A stretch of DNA of 64,000 nt from Prorocentrum cordatum (GCA_963575745.1 CAUYUJ010018646.1:101900-165899); one strand, 5' to 3'. Shown: positions 41,001 to 52,308, counted from the stretch's first letter. The notes: generated by a model not told the origin, from the sequence alone. A program made the numbers and translations.

Positions 41001-41629
41001 CCCGTGGCCCGCCAGGGGGGCGTCCCCGTCGCAGGCTGCCGCCCCCATCCGCGCCCCGCGCGCCCGCGGCACGGACGCCGCCGCCCGCACGGGCGGTGGG
41101 GCGCCTCTCCGAGGATGGCCTCTCGCGGAGGGCCCCGTCGGCGGCCCCCCCCCCCAGCGCTCAATTCAATTCTTCCGATTCGATTCGATTCGATTTCGAT
41201 CGACTCGCACTCGCTTTGGACCGATTTCTCGCTGGATGCCTACTGGCCTGCCGATCTCGGCCGATCCAACTTCTCCCGACTCGACTGCCGCGTTCCGCCG
41301 ATCCGATGAATTTCGATCGCCGATCAGACTTATCGATTCGATGTTGGCCTCTCCTGCCCCGTCGGCGGCCCCTCCTGCTTGGCTTCGCGGACGCCGCCGC
41401 CAAGCGGGCGGGCTTCGGAACACGGCCTCTTGCCGAGGGTGCCCCGCCGGCGGGCGCCCCCCCCCCCCGCGCCTTGCGGCGTGCGAAGTGGGGCCTCCTT
41501 CAGCCGCGGTGCTCTCCCCCCCGTGCTTCGTGTTTCGGGGTGGCCTAATTACCTCCTGGCTCCGTGGGTCGTTGTGTATTTATTGAGGGGCGAGACGTGG
41601 GGGGCAGCGAGGGCTGCAGACAAGGGGCC
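41001..41629. other. GC-rich DNA, no gene seen
   Basis: Contains a short TTCGA-rich stretch at 41,165-41,215. No domain recognised. Confidence 0.4.
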
Positions 41630-41634
41630 TTGGA
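41630..41634. other. Target-site duplication, left copy (TTGGA)
   Basis: TTGGA directly precedes the left LTR and is repeated exactly at 49,826-49,830 after the right LTR. Five bases is the usual copia duplication length. Confidence 0.9.
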
Positions 41635-41877
41635 TGTTAGCTACAAGCAATCATTTCGCAGCCCTCCAGCATTTATCCTCTGACGTGTTTCATGTTTGTT
41701 CCATATCCAGCATGATTTCCTTTCTCAAGCCTTACAGGGAGGGATGCCATTATGATGTAGACCCTGCGGCATCAGGAGCCGCCACAGGACGACGGCAGCT
41801 GGCGACGTCTTGCCAAAAGGACTGTGAGCTATTGGGAGTTGTTTGGATATTCTTTATGGAGTTTTTTTTGTTTGATT

Positions 41878-41915
<38 letters not shown>

Positions 41916-41997
41916 CCGACGCTGCCGCGTTCCGCCTGGACCGAGAATACACACATATATATATATACATGCTATATATATATAGACTTCGCTAACA
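41635..41997 (+). repeat. 5' LTR of the copia element
   Basis: Begins TGTTAGCTACAAG and ends GCTAACA. It aligns with the 3' LTR through landmarks such as GCAGCCCTCCAGCAT, CTGACGTGTTTCAT, CGACGGCAGCT and GACGCTGCCGC. It is 363 bp, against 286 bp for the 3' LTR, mostly because of two TA microsatellites (about 41,880-41,914 and 41,955-41,984). Confidence 0.9.
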
Positions 41998-42011
41998 TGG
42001 TAGCGGAGCTG
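41998..42011 (+). promoter_or_regulatory. tRNA primer-binding site
   Basis: TGGTAGCGGAGCTG starts at the first base after the LTR. It resembles the copia-type site TGGTATCAGAGC, which pairs with the 3' end of initiator methionine tRNA. It would prime minus-strand DNA synthesis. Confidence 0.8.
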
Positions 42012-42035
42012 CACAGGAGATCCACGGCAGGAACC

Positions 42036-42088
42036 AGACGTTCAATTTCAGTGTGTTAGACTCAGACGTTCAATTTCAGTGTGTTCGA
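42036..42088 (+). repeat. 27-bp tandem duplication in the leader
   Basis: CAGACGTTCAATTTCAGTGT occurs twice in succession, just upstream of the gag-like frame. Confidence 0.8.
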
Positions 42089-42090
42089 CT

Positions 42091-42408
42091 GAGAAGGGGG
42101 TTCCAACTTGGAACGGGGATCCTCTACTGTTTGAGAATTGCGCCAATGCCTTTTTTTGGCGCGGAGCAGGAGTCCAGTCGAATGAAAAAGGGTTGGCCGC
42201 AGCTCGACAGTGGTCTGCGCTGAAGAGAACTGACAAGGAAACGGTGAAGGACCTACGACCAGCGACGATATTGAACGGCGATGGCGTTGATAATCTTCTC
42301 CATCATCTCATGGAATGGCTTCTCGCTGAGATACCGATGCCCGGCGCCTACCAGAATATCAGGAGGCGCGAACAATGGGTTCGGAAAGCAGGCGAGGTGA
42401 TCGGATAA
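42091..42408 (+). pseudogene. Copia gag fragment
   Basis: The frame reads VPTWNGDPLLFENCANAFFW, then QSNEKGLAAARQWSALKRTD and a final RRREQWVRKAGEVIG before the stop at about 42,406. The opening P-W-G pattern and the RRxxxW/GE ending are typical of dinoflagellate copia gag. No ATG clearly begins it; the open frame enters through GTG at 42,079. The remainder of gag up to the zinc knuckle is in other frames. Confidence 0.65.
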
Positions 42409-43014
42409 TACATCATCATATCGGATACCTTGTTCAGGAAAGTGCGATAAACTCTACGGAGTTTACGGGAGGATCGACAGCGTCGCTCTGGTCAGAAGAT
42501 TGGTGGGACATGCCTACCCAGAGCTGCAGGGAATGACGAGACCCGGGTGACGCGAGCGCCGGCTGGTACGGATTTCGGCGAAGAGCGTTTCGAAGAAGCG
42601 GCGTAACATGCTGAAACGTACGAGTCAGAAGATCAGAACCGTACCGGCGACGGAAACCTGAATTTCTTCGAGCCGAGCTTCGAGGTTATCGCCTCTTAGA
42701 TAACGCGCGGCTCGGACGTGCGGAGAGACAGATGATCCTGGTGGGCATTCAGAACGACGCGAGCTACCAGACGGTGCTGACGCAACTTCGGGCCGCCTGA
42801 CACGACAAAGACACGCGCGATCGTGATCGACCGCAGCAGAAAGGTGGTTTCACAGGCCGTGCGTTTGCTTTCCAGCAGGAAGATCTCTCGGAATGGTGTT
42901 CGGCAGCAGACACATTTGGCAGTGCGAAGATTTTTCCAGTGTTTGGTGGTGTGGATTCTTCCCTGCTGACTACGAGTCATGGGCTATCGATGGGAACGAT
43001 TCTGAATTCGGCTC

Positions 43015-43450
43015 GTGGCCATCTCAGGATATTGGGGCCAGCAGCAGTGGGTGCAGCACGCCGGGCAGGATCCACCGCCGCAGCAGAGCGGTATCAATCA
43101 TGAGGACGAGGCCCTGGAGGAGCAAGCGGCCGCTGCGGAGGTATTCGCAGCGGAGGCCAGTCGAACCTCGCCAGGGGCACGTGCAGCAGTGGCCGAGAAT
43201 CGCAAGAACAAAGGTTACTCTCCGAGCAAGAGCAGGACAAAGGGAATCAGCTCGAGCAGCAACGGCAAGGGATGCTTGATCTGCGGCCGACCTGGGCAGC
43301 ATTGGCGCGGGTGTGCTGGTTGTAGCTCGGCCAATGGCAGGCACGTCGTTTCCAGGGGCAGGGGTTTCGGATCCAAGGGTTCCTGGAAAGGCAAGAGCAA
43401 TTTCGGCAAGGGCAAGGGCTTGCCATCGTGCTGCATGAATTGGGGGTATT
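43015..43450 (+). pseudogene. Gag C-terminus with zinc-knuckle-like motif
   Basis: A Gln/Glu/Ala-rich stretch leads to CLICGRPGQHWRGC (43,273-43,314), then a Gly/Lys-rich basic tail. The knuckle spacing is C-X2-C-X5-H-X3-C rather than the usual C-X2-C-X4-H-X4-C, so the histidine is one place late. Its nucleic-acid-binding role follows from family knowledge. Confidence 0.65.
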
Positions 43451-43559
43451 TTCGACCTTCGCGTTATCTGGTCTGTGTCCAATCCTGTGTCGTCCGGGCT
43501 GGTGCTGGTCTGTGGGGCGACTGCTGCGGCGGGCGTCGGAGACGCGTTGACATTGCTCG

Positions 43560-43841
43560 TCGAGGCGGCGATGAAGAAGTATCCGCAGTCTGAGTACCAC
43601 ACCTACGGAGACGACAAGCAGTGGTTCAAATTTGCGAATGGAGAGTGGGGCCAGGCTGTGTCCGTATCTGATGGGGGTCGATTGGTTGCACGATCGCGAC
43701 GTGAGCTTCAGGAACAACTCCTTGCAGCTCTACGACCCAGAGGGCAATCCGGCGGAGAGAGTGAGTCTGCGCCGAGGCCGCTCTGGGCGTCGGCTCCTGG
43801 ACGTGCTTGGGCCCCTGAAGCCCAAGGGGCCGACCGGGTAG
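43560..43841 (+). pseudogene. Protease-like segment
   Basis: The frame at 43,475-43,640 gives KYPQSEYHTYGDDKQWFKFA. After a frame change, LMGVDWLHDRDVSFRNNSLQ follows, which resembles the C-terminal LLGMDFL block of copia aspartic proteases. The catalytic D-S/T-G triad is not clear, so the call rests on the later block and on position. Confidence 0.5.
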
Positions 43842-44829
43842 GGGCGGCGCGCCAGTGCCCGAGATCCAATGGGCCTTCAGGTGACCAGGAGATGTCAGGA
43901 GAAGATGTTCACAGTCAGTCGGATGCCTTTCGATCTGACGGTGCGGGCGATCGAGGGGACCAGCGGGCTGATCCCGCTCGCGATCGGTTCGAGCGATTCC
44001 AGCGAACGGCGGCCACGAGGGGTCGTCTGTTGCGACGGCGCCACTCGATCCGAGACTCGCCTTGACATGTTGTTTCACGGACGATTGAGACTAGTCGAAC
44101 CGACGATCGAGTTCTGTTTGTTGGCATGCTATCTTCCAGCTCGAGCTCGACCCCGTCCGTTGGCATCTAGGCAGCAAGACCTCTCGATCCGACTGCAGGC
44201 ACGGGGGGCTTCTCTGCCCATTTATGCCATGTCGTATGCCTCGGACGCATTCAGAGGTTCCATGCGCGGACCGCGGGGATATCCCGCGGTGCGCGCCCAG
44301 CCGGGCGGGCCCGCGATGCAAGAGCTACTCGCGCTGCGGCCGGCGCGAGGTGTCGAGCTACCAGCAGACTAACGCCGGGGCGTGGCTGGAGTGCGACGAG
44401 TGCGCTTTCAGGCGGGACTGCGTTCCGAAGAAGGTTTTCTCGGGGAACGACCGCGGGCAACCGCGGCCCGAGGTGGCGCGGCAGGTGCTCGGCGAGATGG
44501 TCATGGGCGACCGGGGGCCGACGGCGACCTTGGTCGGGCGCCCTGTCTAGAAGCACGGGCAGTCCAAGCGCGAGGGCAGGATCGAGAAGGAGATGGGCCA
44601 GACCGAGGTTCTCCTGGTCGGCGCGACGCACCTCCTACCAGACTGGCCGAAGCGGGCTCTCGTGGAAAAGGAGCTCGTCGAAGCGTCCTCGGGCTCGCCG
44701 GGTCGCGCGCCCGTGACGACGCCGCCTTCGACTTCGCCGGCGGGCGCCGACCGCGGCGAAGGCAGCGCCCCCGGTCGCGGTGAAGGTCCAGCAGGTGAAG
44801 ATCCAGCAGAGCGCCGGCGGTCATGCAGT

Positions 44830-45225
44830 ACCAATCAATCTGGACATGCGGGATCAAGCTCTTGTCGGGGTGGGCGAGGCGGAAGCCTGAAGAGCCTTGC
44901 GGCCAAGCAGCAGAAGATCCCGTGCGCGGGCGCCTTTGCGACGGGGCGTGCTATCACGGGCCTCGCCGGTTCCGTCGTGGAGGTATCGACCCAGGGCAGA
45001 GCCGATTTCGCCGAGGTATTTTGCTTGCCGAGCTCCGGGCTGAACTCAGGGGTGCTGGCCGAGGGGTTTGAGTGCCGGCGCTTGAATCTCGAGCAGGGGT
45101 GGGATTTCAACGCGACGGAGTCGATTGCGAAGGCCATGGAATGTGCGGAAGAGAAGTCGCCGCGTAAGACGTGGGCTTCAACGACGTGCAAGTATGTTTC
45201 GGTCGCGCAGAGTCTCGCGCCATAA
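44830..45225 (+). pseudogene. Methyltransferase-like segment upstream of integrase (tentative)
   Basis: The frame reads FAEVFCLPSSGLNSGVLAEG, then LNLEQGWDFNATESIAKAME and ends at a stop near 45,223. A V-E-x-F-C/S-P-P start and a GWDF block resemble the Rossmann-type segment seen between protease and integrase in some algal and dinoflagellate copia polyproteins. A Cys-rich block (GAWLECDECAFRRDC) lies upstream at about 44,380-44,425. Catalytic residues cannot be confirmed. Confidence 0.35.
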
Positions 45226-45709
45226 TTGAAGAGGGGCGCAGTCAGACGGCATAACTATCTTCGCGGGCGACTGCGAGCTCGGAAGCTCAGCGGTCTTGCA
45301 GTGGATCTCGTTTTGGAATGCTACGCAACGGCTGGGGCATCTACTGGGGGCCGCCTCGCAATTCCATTTGAGGGGGCGTCTCCCGAGATCTGTCGTCTCA
45401 GGTCTACGGCGGAGAAGCTTCTCGGGCGACCTCTCGTGGTGCGGATCGACGGATATCAGTCTGGCTCTCGTGGCGACTATGGCGTTTTGCGCAGTGGGGC
45501 CTGGGGCGTTCTTGCGTCTGACGAGCGTTTCGCCAATTGCATGTCTCGGCGCTGTGCGCGTGATCGCGCCCGCAACGTCCTCGAGGGCTTGGCGGCGGTG
45601 GCGGCTTCTGCTTGCTGCCCAGATGCGATGGTCAAGCGCATCGTGAAGGGCTTCGCGCAGGACCTACGCAGGAGCGATCTGGTGGGCGAGTTCTGGACCA
45701 ACGCGCAGT

Positions 45710-46270
45710 TTGGGCCGATCGCTGGGGACAGACCTCAAGAAAATGCCCTGGAGTCAGACTCTAAGCGCCGCAAGAGCACGCCAGATGACGATGGGGGAGA
45801 TCGAGGGCGCGCGCAGGTGGATCAAGGAGCTGCGCAGGACGGGCGGCCTCATGTCGAAGACGAACATCAAGGTTACGCTGCAGCGGCGAGGCTGTCCAGC
45901 CTGGGTCTCGGAGATGGTGGGCGAGCTCGAGTGCGATGCTTGCCAGGGGGCCAGGGGTGTTCAACCTCGGGCTGGAGCGTCACTCAGCCTGCCTCCCCGA
46001 CTGCGGCGAGCTGTGAAGATGGATTGCTTCGAGCTCGAGGTGCATAATCCCGAGGTCTTGGCAGCGCTGCATCTGGATGCGACCCGCAAGCTGGCCGTCC
46101 GAGGAGTATTCGACGAGGTCGAATTTCGCGGGCGACGTGATTACTTCGAGCCGAAGGGCCAGGATGTGCCGGGCCACCTTCTCGAGGACGGGCGGCAGCG
46201 CGAACCGCGACGTCCGTGTTTGATCGCTGATCCAGGTGGGGGTTTCGCGGGCTGGCGGCGGACCTGTAGG
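45710..46270 (+). pseudogene. Integrase N-terminal region
   Basis: MSKTNIKVTLQRRGCPAWVS followed by GELECDACQGARG gives the C-x2-C half of the HHCC zinc module at the expected place, ahead of a degraded core (CFELEVHNPEVLAALHLDAT). The DDE catalytic triad is not intact. Confidence 0.5.
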
Positions 46271-46489
46271 TGCTGATCCGCGCGATCAAGGAGACGGCGC
46301 GGCGGGTCGCCCTGGGCGAGCCTGCTCTTACTTTGACAGATTGCCTGTCCGTAGCGCGTTCGGCGCAAGACAATTCACACGTGGTATCAGGATGCGCTCC
46401 TGTCCAGTGAGCCCTCTGGAGCTGCCCGCGAGGGCTGCCAGGTCGCCAAGGAGGCGGACGTTCTCAACTGGCACGGACTTGCTCATTCG

Positions 46490-47184
46490 GAGTTGCTGAG
46501 GGCACGGGCGGAGAACATCTACTTGGAAGAGCAGCGCAGGAGCGTCGAAGCGAGGCTCAACGCTCCTTCCGTCGGAAGCTTTCCGAGTGCAAGCCGGGCG
46601 ACTGGGTTTGTTTCTTCGACGAGGTGCGGGCCGAGGATTCCGAGGTGCCTGGTTCGGCCCAGCCAGTGTCGCGGCGCTCGAGCCCAGGGTGAATTCCGGC
46701 GGCAAGATCGGCGACGAGTCGGAAGGGATGCGTGCCATCTCGGTGGCGTGGGTCGCGCGCGGTACGCGACTCATTCGATGGCCGGCAATATAGTCATCGT
46801 TCGGTGGTGGTTTCTTCCATCAAGTGGGGTATCTCGGCAGGAGCATCTCCGCGGATGGGTGTGATGCTCAAGAAGTCGGGCCAGAGGTAGTACATCGACT
46901 TGGCAGGGGATCTACCCTCGGAGAGACAGTTGGCCGAGTCACTCGGGGATTTACCTGGTCGCCCTGAGCCGCCGACCGACCTACCGGACCAGCCGCCGAC
47001 CGACGCGCGAGATCAACGACCGATCGACCAACCAGGCGAGCTACCGACCGACATCAGACGAGCTGCCGACCGATCAAACCACGCGGCAAACCGCGGACCG
47101 ACCAGCACCGCCACAGGAACCTATAAACGGCGAGTCGGAGTCTTCCGAGGTGATACCTGGGCCAGCCAGGTCGGACAGACCTGA
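46490..47184 (+). pseudogene. Integrase C-terminal region and proline-rich linker
   Basis: A segment reading RRKLSECKPGDWVCFFDE matches the post-core part of copia integrase. It is followed by a Pro/Asp/Thr-rich linker (PTDLPDQPPTDARDQ) built on a short CCGACCGAC-type repeat at about 46,960-47,090. Confidence 0.5.
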
Positions 47185-47801
47185 GCGGGGTGCGATTTGG
47201 AGGGTGAGGCTACGACGGAAGATGCGTCCGTATGAGGTGATTGGAGGAGAAGGTCGGACCGATCAAGAAGACGTGGCAACGGATATTGGAGGCGATGCCA
47301 GTGATTGGCAAGTGTACGATAAGTCCGATGCGAAGCAGGCCGTGGATCACAGCGACGAGTTTTCCTGGCCAGACGGCCAGGAGACACGGATCGGGACGGA
47401 GCCTGTGCCTGGGGATTCTCAGGTAGATTCCGAGGCGGAAGATATGCGCCTGCAGATGACAGGTCCCCTCAAACACGAGCGCGCTCAGATGATTTGGACT
47501 GCCTGCGCGACTTGCGCGCTGACGATCAGCAGCATTACGTGTGCCAGGCGGGCAACTAGGAGCCTGAGATCAGCATGTATTTGGAGAGGTACAGCTGGCA
47601 ACAACGAGTCGATTGCGTTCTTCAGGAACAGCGAGGAGCACCGCGAGTGCGTGGAGGTCAGCGCGGACTTCGAGCAGCCGAGCGACTTTCTCCGGGATCC
47701 GACTCTGTGGCTTTCGAAGAGACCCGGTGACGGCAAGTCCAAGGGGGCGAGCTGCAACCAGCTGGGCCCGGGGCAGCAGCGGCTGCTGAGCAGCCACAGC
47801 T

Positions 47802-48072
47802 GTGGCTGCTGAGCAGCCGCAGCTGGACGACGCGATGGTGAAGGAACCCAATCAGGTGATGATCTTCAGGGTCTTCAAAAGGGTTCAGCGCGAAAAGCTG
47901 AAGGTTATCGACGAGAAGGAGATCGTGAAGATGCGTTGGGTCCTCGCGTGGAAGTGCCGGGAAGGTGCCCCCAGAAAGGCGATGGTTATCCTAGTCATTT
48001 TGGGGTGCGAGCATTCTTGGCTCACGGAGCTGGTTACCTCGGCGTTTACGATGGGAAAGCTAGCGCGTTCTA

Positions 48073-48108
<36 letters not shown>

Positions 48109-49423
48109 TATAAGTGTTTCCTCCCCTCCTTCTTTTTAGTAGTCTGCTTCTTCTTATTATTAGTATTCGTTCTCTTTTTCCGTGCCACACGTGTGCCCTC
48201 TGTCGTTTCTGATTTGACTTTGGCGACGCTTCCGCGGCATTTCTGCTGGCAGATGAGAAGTCATAGTTCAAGGGCATGTCTGTGAAAGTTCCTGCGGAAT
48301 TGGCCAAGTGTGTCAAAAACGAGCTGGGTAGACCATCTGCTATCCTACGATTGGTCAAGTCATTCCATGGTCTTGCAACGTCTCCCAGTGATTTTCGGTC
48401 AAGTTGACCGAGCTGGGATGGCGTCAGCTCTGTACCGGCCTGTGCCTATGGACTTTGTTGGACACCGAGGGAATAGGCATCGTCGGTGTCCATGTGGACG
48501 ACTTCAATATTGCAGGTGACCATTCTTGTAATATGGAACATACTCATCTATTTGTCTTCTCACAAGTCCCGAACGGAGATTCAGCAGCAGGATCCTTGGG
48601 GAGTATGGTCATCGGGACAGGCCGGGTTCACTGGGATTTGGTTTCGACAGTGCAGCAATTGTGCCATCGCGCTGGGTCCGTGCGGCCAGCAGACAAGTTG
48701 ATCGCGGAGGGGGAGATCGATCCAGACCGCAAGCGGACACCGCGGGAGCAGTTGAGTCCGAAGGAGTTTTCTCAGATGAGAGGCGTTTTACGTACCGCGA
48801 GTTGGAGGGCCCGGCAGGTTTCTGCTCAGTATGCAGTTGACGTGGGCTTTCCGATTTCGAAGATTACCAGTGCAACGATTCAATGTTTGCAGGAAGTGAA
48901 CAAACTCGTGAGAGACATGCGGGGTACAGCCAGTTTGTCCATTGGGTTCCATGTTTTTGATCTTGCCTGGGATTAGCTTTGGATGGTCAAATGGGCAGAC
49001 GCGAGTGATAAGTTGCGACACGGTGGCTCCGAGATAGGGGGTCCAGTCGCAGGTCTTGCGGCCCCATGTTTCGGCGATGGAGAGATGGCACCAACTTCTT
49101 TTTTAACTCGGAGATCCTTTGAGTTGCCCAGGAACATTTCAGAGTCAAACAATGTGGAGACTCAAGCCATCGCTTTCGGAGACGAAAGCGTGTGGCTCGC
49201 CCGACTCATGCGGGCTGAGATCCATGGAGGGGCGACTCCGAGGTGGCGTATGGATGCGGCCGCGTGTAGAGTGCCCGGCATTCTCATCACAAATTCGAGG
49301 GGGATTTTCGTTGCCACCAGTCGTTCGGAGTCTCCACAAACAGGGTTTCGCAGTGCACGCGGTGGCGAGGGAACCCGTGCCATCAAAGAGCAGATCACTC
49401 GCAGTGAGGTTTCTTTTCGCTGA
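47802..49423 (+). pseudogene. Copia reverse transcriptase and RNase H
   Basis: IDEKEIVKMRWVLAWKCREG near 47,908 matches the RWVLTWK block that opens the copia RT. LRLVKSFHGLATSPSDF (about 48,340) matches the K-x-x-YGL-SP block. VGVHVDDFNIAG, with DD at 48,497-48,502, is the YVDD-type catalytic motif. After a stop at 48,976, MVKWADASDKLRHGGSEIGG and a GILITNSRGIF block near 49,280 match RNase H. A (CATA)n insertion at 48,070-48,110 and several stops interrupt it. Confidence 0.85.
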
Positions 49424-49539
49424 GTTGGCACTTTGGCGATTGTGGAGGACGTTTTTTTTCCCCCAATCCAGACGGTGTTCGGAGGATCTTGCCAGATAAG
49501 TACTTGAGAGCGCTGCGAGATAAAAATCATTATGACGGG

Positions 49540-49825
49540 TATTAGCTGTAACCAGTCACCTCGCAGCCCTCCAGCATGTATTTTCTGACGTGTTTCATAT
49601 TCGCTCCAAATCCATAATCTTTCCCTTTCAAGCCTCACAGGGGGATTTCATTATAATGTAGACTCTGCGGCATCAAGAGCTGCCAAATGACGACGGCAGC
49701 TGCCGCTGTCTTGCAAAAGGATTGTGGCATGTCGAGTGTTGTTTGGGTATTTTGTCTGGAGGGTTGTTTGCGCCGACGCTGCCGCTTTCCGCCTGAATTA
49801 AGAAGATGGATCGAGTTAGCTAACA
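49540..49825 (+). repeat. 3' LTR of the copia element
   Basis: Begins TATTAGCTGTAACC (TG changed to TA) and ends GCTAACA. It lacks the TA arrays of the 5' LTR. Confidence 0.9.
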
Positions 49826-49830
49826 TTGGA

Positions 49831-50459
49831 GTGCCCCTTCAGGGGCCCTTGAGGGTCCAGAAGGGGGCATCTGGGCCCCGAAAAAGACACCTTTCCCCCC
49901 CCACGTCTCGCTCCCCAGCGCAGGTCGGTCGTCGAAAGTATGTAGTTCAGGATTACCAGATCCCCATCTACTTTTAGGCGTCTTCCTGCTTCAACCGCCG
50001 ATATTGTTTTTCCTTTTCCCTCCCCTTCAGGGGGCGGGCGGCAACCCAATCTGCTGCCAACGCCTTCCTACTTCATGGTTCTACCTATTTCCTCCGGCCG
50101 GCGTGTCATTCGCGCCCGGCCCCGGGCCGTCGGGAGCGGAGCCCCGGCGAGCAGCTGCTCCCGGGGAGGCGGTCGGGAGGTCCGGGGGCCGCGGCTTCAT
50201 AGAGCACGGCGTCGGATGTCTGGGGACGGATGGGGGGAGGGGGCTCCTCCTCCCTCCTCCTTCGTCCTCCTCCACCTCCGCCTCCTCCTCGTGGGGCGAG
50301 GAAGGGAGGGAGGGTGAGGAGGCGAAAGGGAGGGGAGGGTTTGCGAGGCGTTCCGCTCTGAGACTTCCCCACGGCCGCCCGAGATCACGCGAGGTGCGAC
50401 TTCCAGCATGTGCACCGGTGAGGCGCGTGTGGCTTTCAGGATGCGGTGTTCGTTTTATC
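49831..50459. other. No gene seen
   Basis: GC-rich sequence. No domain or exon recognised. Confidence 0.4.
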
Positions 50460-50945
50460 ACCGTCGTACGCTTGCTTTGATCGTTCCCAGCGGTTCCACG
50501 GACACTCCCGCTGGTTTTCGCAATCTGTTTCTCGCTTGAGTGCCGCGAGTGTTTGTTTTGAAGGTCCCCAGCATTCACGTGCACGGATAGTTCACGGATG
50601 TCTTTCAACATGTGGTTTTCGTCGTAATGCGCGCGCATTTGTATTGCAGGCTTGCGGTATGTACGCGCGTGGATGGTAGAACATGCCAGAGTGTGCTTCG
50701 CTTGCGCCGCGCACATTCATCTTGAAAGAGATCCCAGCGCCTGTGCGGATGGAGGGTGAGTGCTTTCCAACATGCGGGTCTTGCTTTAGCGCCGCGGGCA
50801 TTAGCGTTGCAAGATTCCAGGGGTGCACGGACAGAAGATCTCGACGCGCTTTCACATGCTATTATCGCCCTCGTGCCGCGCACTGTGGCATTCATTTCTC
50901 TCAGCAATTGCGAACAGGTAGTGCGGGCCGTTCTCGAAACCTGTC
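50460..50945. repeat. About 85-100-bp degenerate tandem repeat, inverted relative to 39.1 kb
   Basis: Blocks such as ATGTGGTTTTCGTCGTAATG, GTGTGCTTCGCTTGCGCCGC and TTGCTTTAGCGCCGCGGGCA recur four to five times. They are the reverse complement of the GCGCGGCGCTAATGCGAGAA unit at 39.14-39.37 kb. Confidence 0.75.
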
Positions 50946-50999
50946 GTTCGTTTGGAATTCCCTTGCGCTCTAGTTTTGTGGAGGATATTTGGCTTACGC

Positions 51000-51574
51000 T
51001 GCTGGCTCGGGGCTCGGGGGGGGGGGATCGGGGCGGGGCGGGGCTCGGGGCGGGAGGGGCTATTGCAGCACCCGTGGTGTGCGCTGGGTTTGCTCACAAC
51101 TTGCCCCTCCCCCTCCTCCTGTGACACCACCACCGCCAGAGGGGGCCGCCTCTGGCGAGGGAGTCCACGACTCCTCGAGCCAGGGTTAGGGGACGTCTCA
51201 TCACTACATGACAACCCCCCCTCACTACTGGTGGCGACAGCCCCCCCCCCCCTCCCCCTCTTTAGGGGCCGAAAAAAGAGGCGGAGGGTGAATGAGGGAG
51301 TGGAGGAACACGGGAGGGGGCTCGAATGAGAGGAGGAGGGGGAGGGGGAAGGCGACGGAGGGAGAGAAGGAAAGCGAGGGCGACGAAAAGGAGGAGGACG
51401 ATGGGGGGGGATGAGTGGGTGAGGTTCTCATATGTGCATAGGGAGGGCGATGAGGGACGCGGAGGAGAGCAATTATGCGAATCATGTATTTCTCTCAGCG
51501 ATTGTCTTCCTTTTGCTTTTTCCCCGCCCACGCGCGCAGCCGTTCTGGCCTCGAGGCGGCGAGCGCCGCTCGCC

Positions 51575-51575
<1 letters not shown>
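51000..51575. other. No gene seen
   Basis: G-run- and purine-rich sequence leading to the T homopolymer. Confidence 0.4.

Positions 51576-51653
<78 letters not shown>
51576..51653. repeat. 78-nt T homopolymer
   Basis: An uninterrupted T run 25 bases upstream of the first candidate exon of the gene at 51.7-55.3 kb. It could serve as the pyrimidine tract ahead of a trans-splice acceptor, but no AG lies between it and the ATG except by a loose reading. Confidence 0.93.
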
Positions 51654-51654
<1 letters not shown>

Positions 51655-51677
51655 TCTTGCCCTTTGGGCCTGCGGCG

Positions 51678-51753
51678 ATGACCGCCGCCAAGATCAAGCT
51701 GAGCCCAGAGATACGGTATTTGGTGCTGGTCCTTCAGAAGAAGGACTTTTCGG
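51678..51753 (+). CDS. Candidate first exon, gene A (unknown product)
   Basis: ATG at 51,678 starts MTAAKIKLSPEIRYLVLVLQ, then KKDFS, before a GGTAGAG that can act as a 5' splice site. The composition is protein-like, unlike the flanking (GGA)-type DNA. The exact donor is ambiguous because a G is shared with the next exon start. Confidence 0.45.
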
Positions 51754-51902
51754 GTAGAGCGGAGAGGAGGCGTAGAGAAGAGAGGGTAGGAGTTGGAGAG
51801 GGAGAGGAGAGGAGGCGTAGAGAGGAGTAGGGTAGGAGTTGGAGAGGGATGGGAGAGGGGGGGGGAGACGCGCGGCCCCTCTCGCGCGCGCCCCCGCCCT
51901 AG

Positions 51903-51990
51903 GAGCTCCCAAAGCCGACGAACGTACGCGACGAGCAAATGCACGAACAGCGCAAGCAGATCGCCAAGATCTGCCACATGCTGATCGAGG
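51903..51990 (+). CDS. Candidate exon 2, gene A
   Basis: After CGCCCTAG the frame reads ELPKPTNVRDEQMHEQRKQI, then AKICHMLIED, a helical charged segment. Joining to exon 1 needs a 150-base intron with GT and AG offset by one shared G. The 3' end is not sharply defined before the basic low-complexity run. Confidence 0.45.
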
Positions 51991-52228
51991 ATCCGCCCCG
52001 CCGCCGAGGAGGAAGAGGAGGGGGAGGAGGAGGAAGGCGATGGCGCGGGCGTGGCAATGAGGGAAGCGCAGCGACGATGATTGCGATGAGGAGGGAGATG
52101 AGGAGGACGAGAAGGAGAATGGGGGGATGATGATGATGGTGATGAGGGACGGGGCCAGCGTTGAATGGAGGGCGTCAGATGTGGTGAACTGCTGGGGGCT
52201 GTAGGGCAGGAGTTGATAGCGATGGCGG

Positions 52229-52250
52229 ATGGTGATGGCAATGATGATGG

Positions 52251-52300
<50 letters not shown>

Positions 52301-52308
52301 GTGATGAT
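52229..52308. repeat. (GAT)n microsatellite, probably intronic
   Basis: GAT triplets between candidate exons of gene A, extending loosely to either side. Confidence 0.9.

Larger units (their letters stand above)
41630..49830 (+). mobile_element. Full-length Ty1/copia-type LTR retrotransposon, frameshifted
   Basis: The element is bounded by the direct repeat TTGGA (41,630-41,634 and 49,826-49,830). The LTRs span 41,635-41,997 and 49,540-49,825 and both end in ACA. A tRNA primer-binding site follows the left LTR. Inside are gag, a zinc knuckle, protease-, integrase-, RT- and RNase H-like segments in that order, with integrase ahead of RT as in copia. Many stops and frameshifts make it non-autonomous. 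LTR divergence suggests an older insertion than the YR element. Confidence 0.9.
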
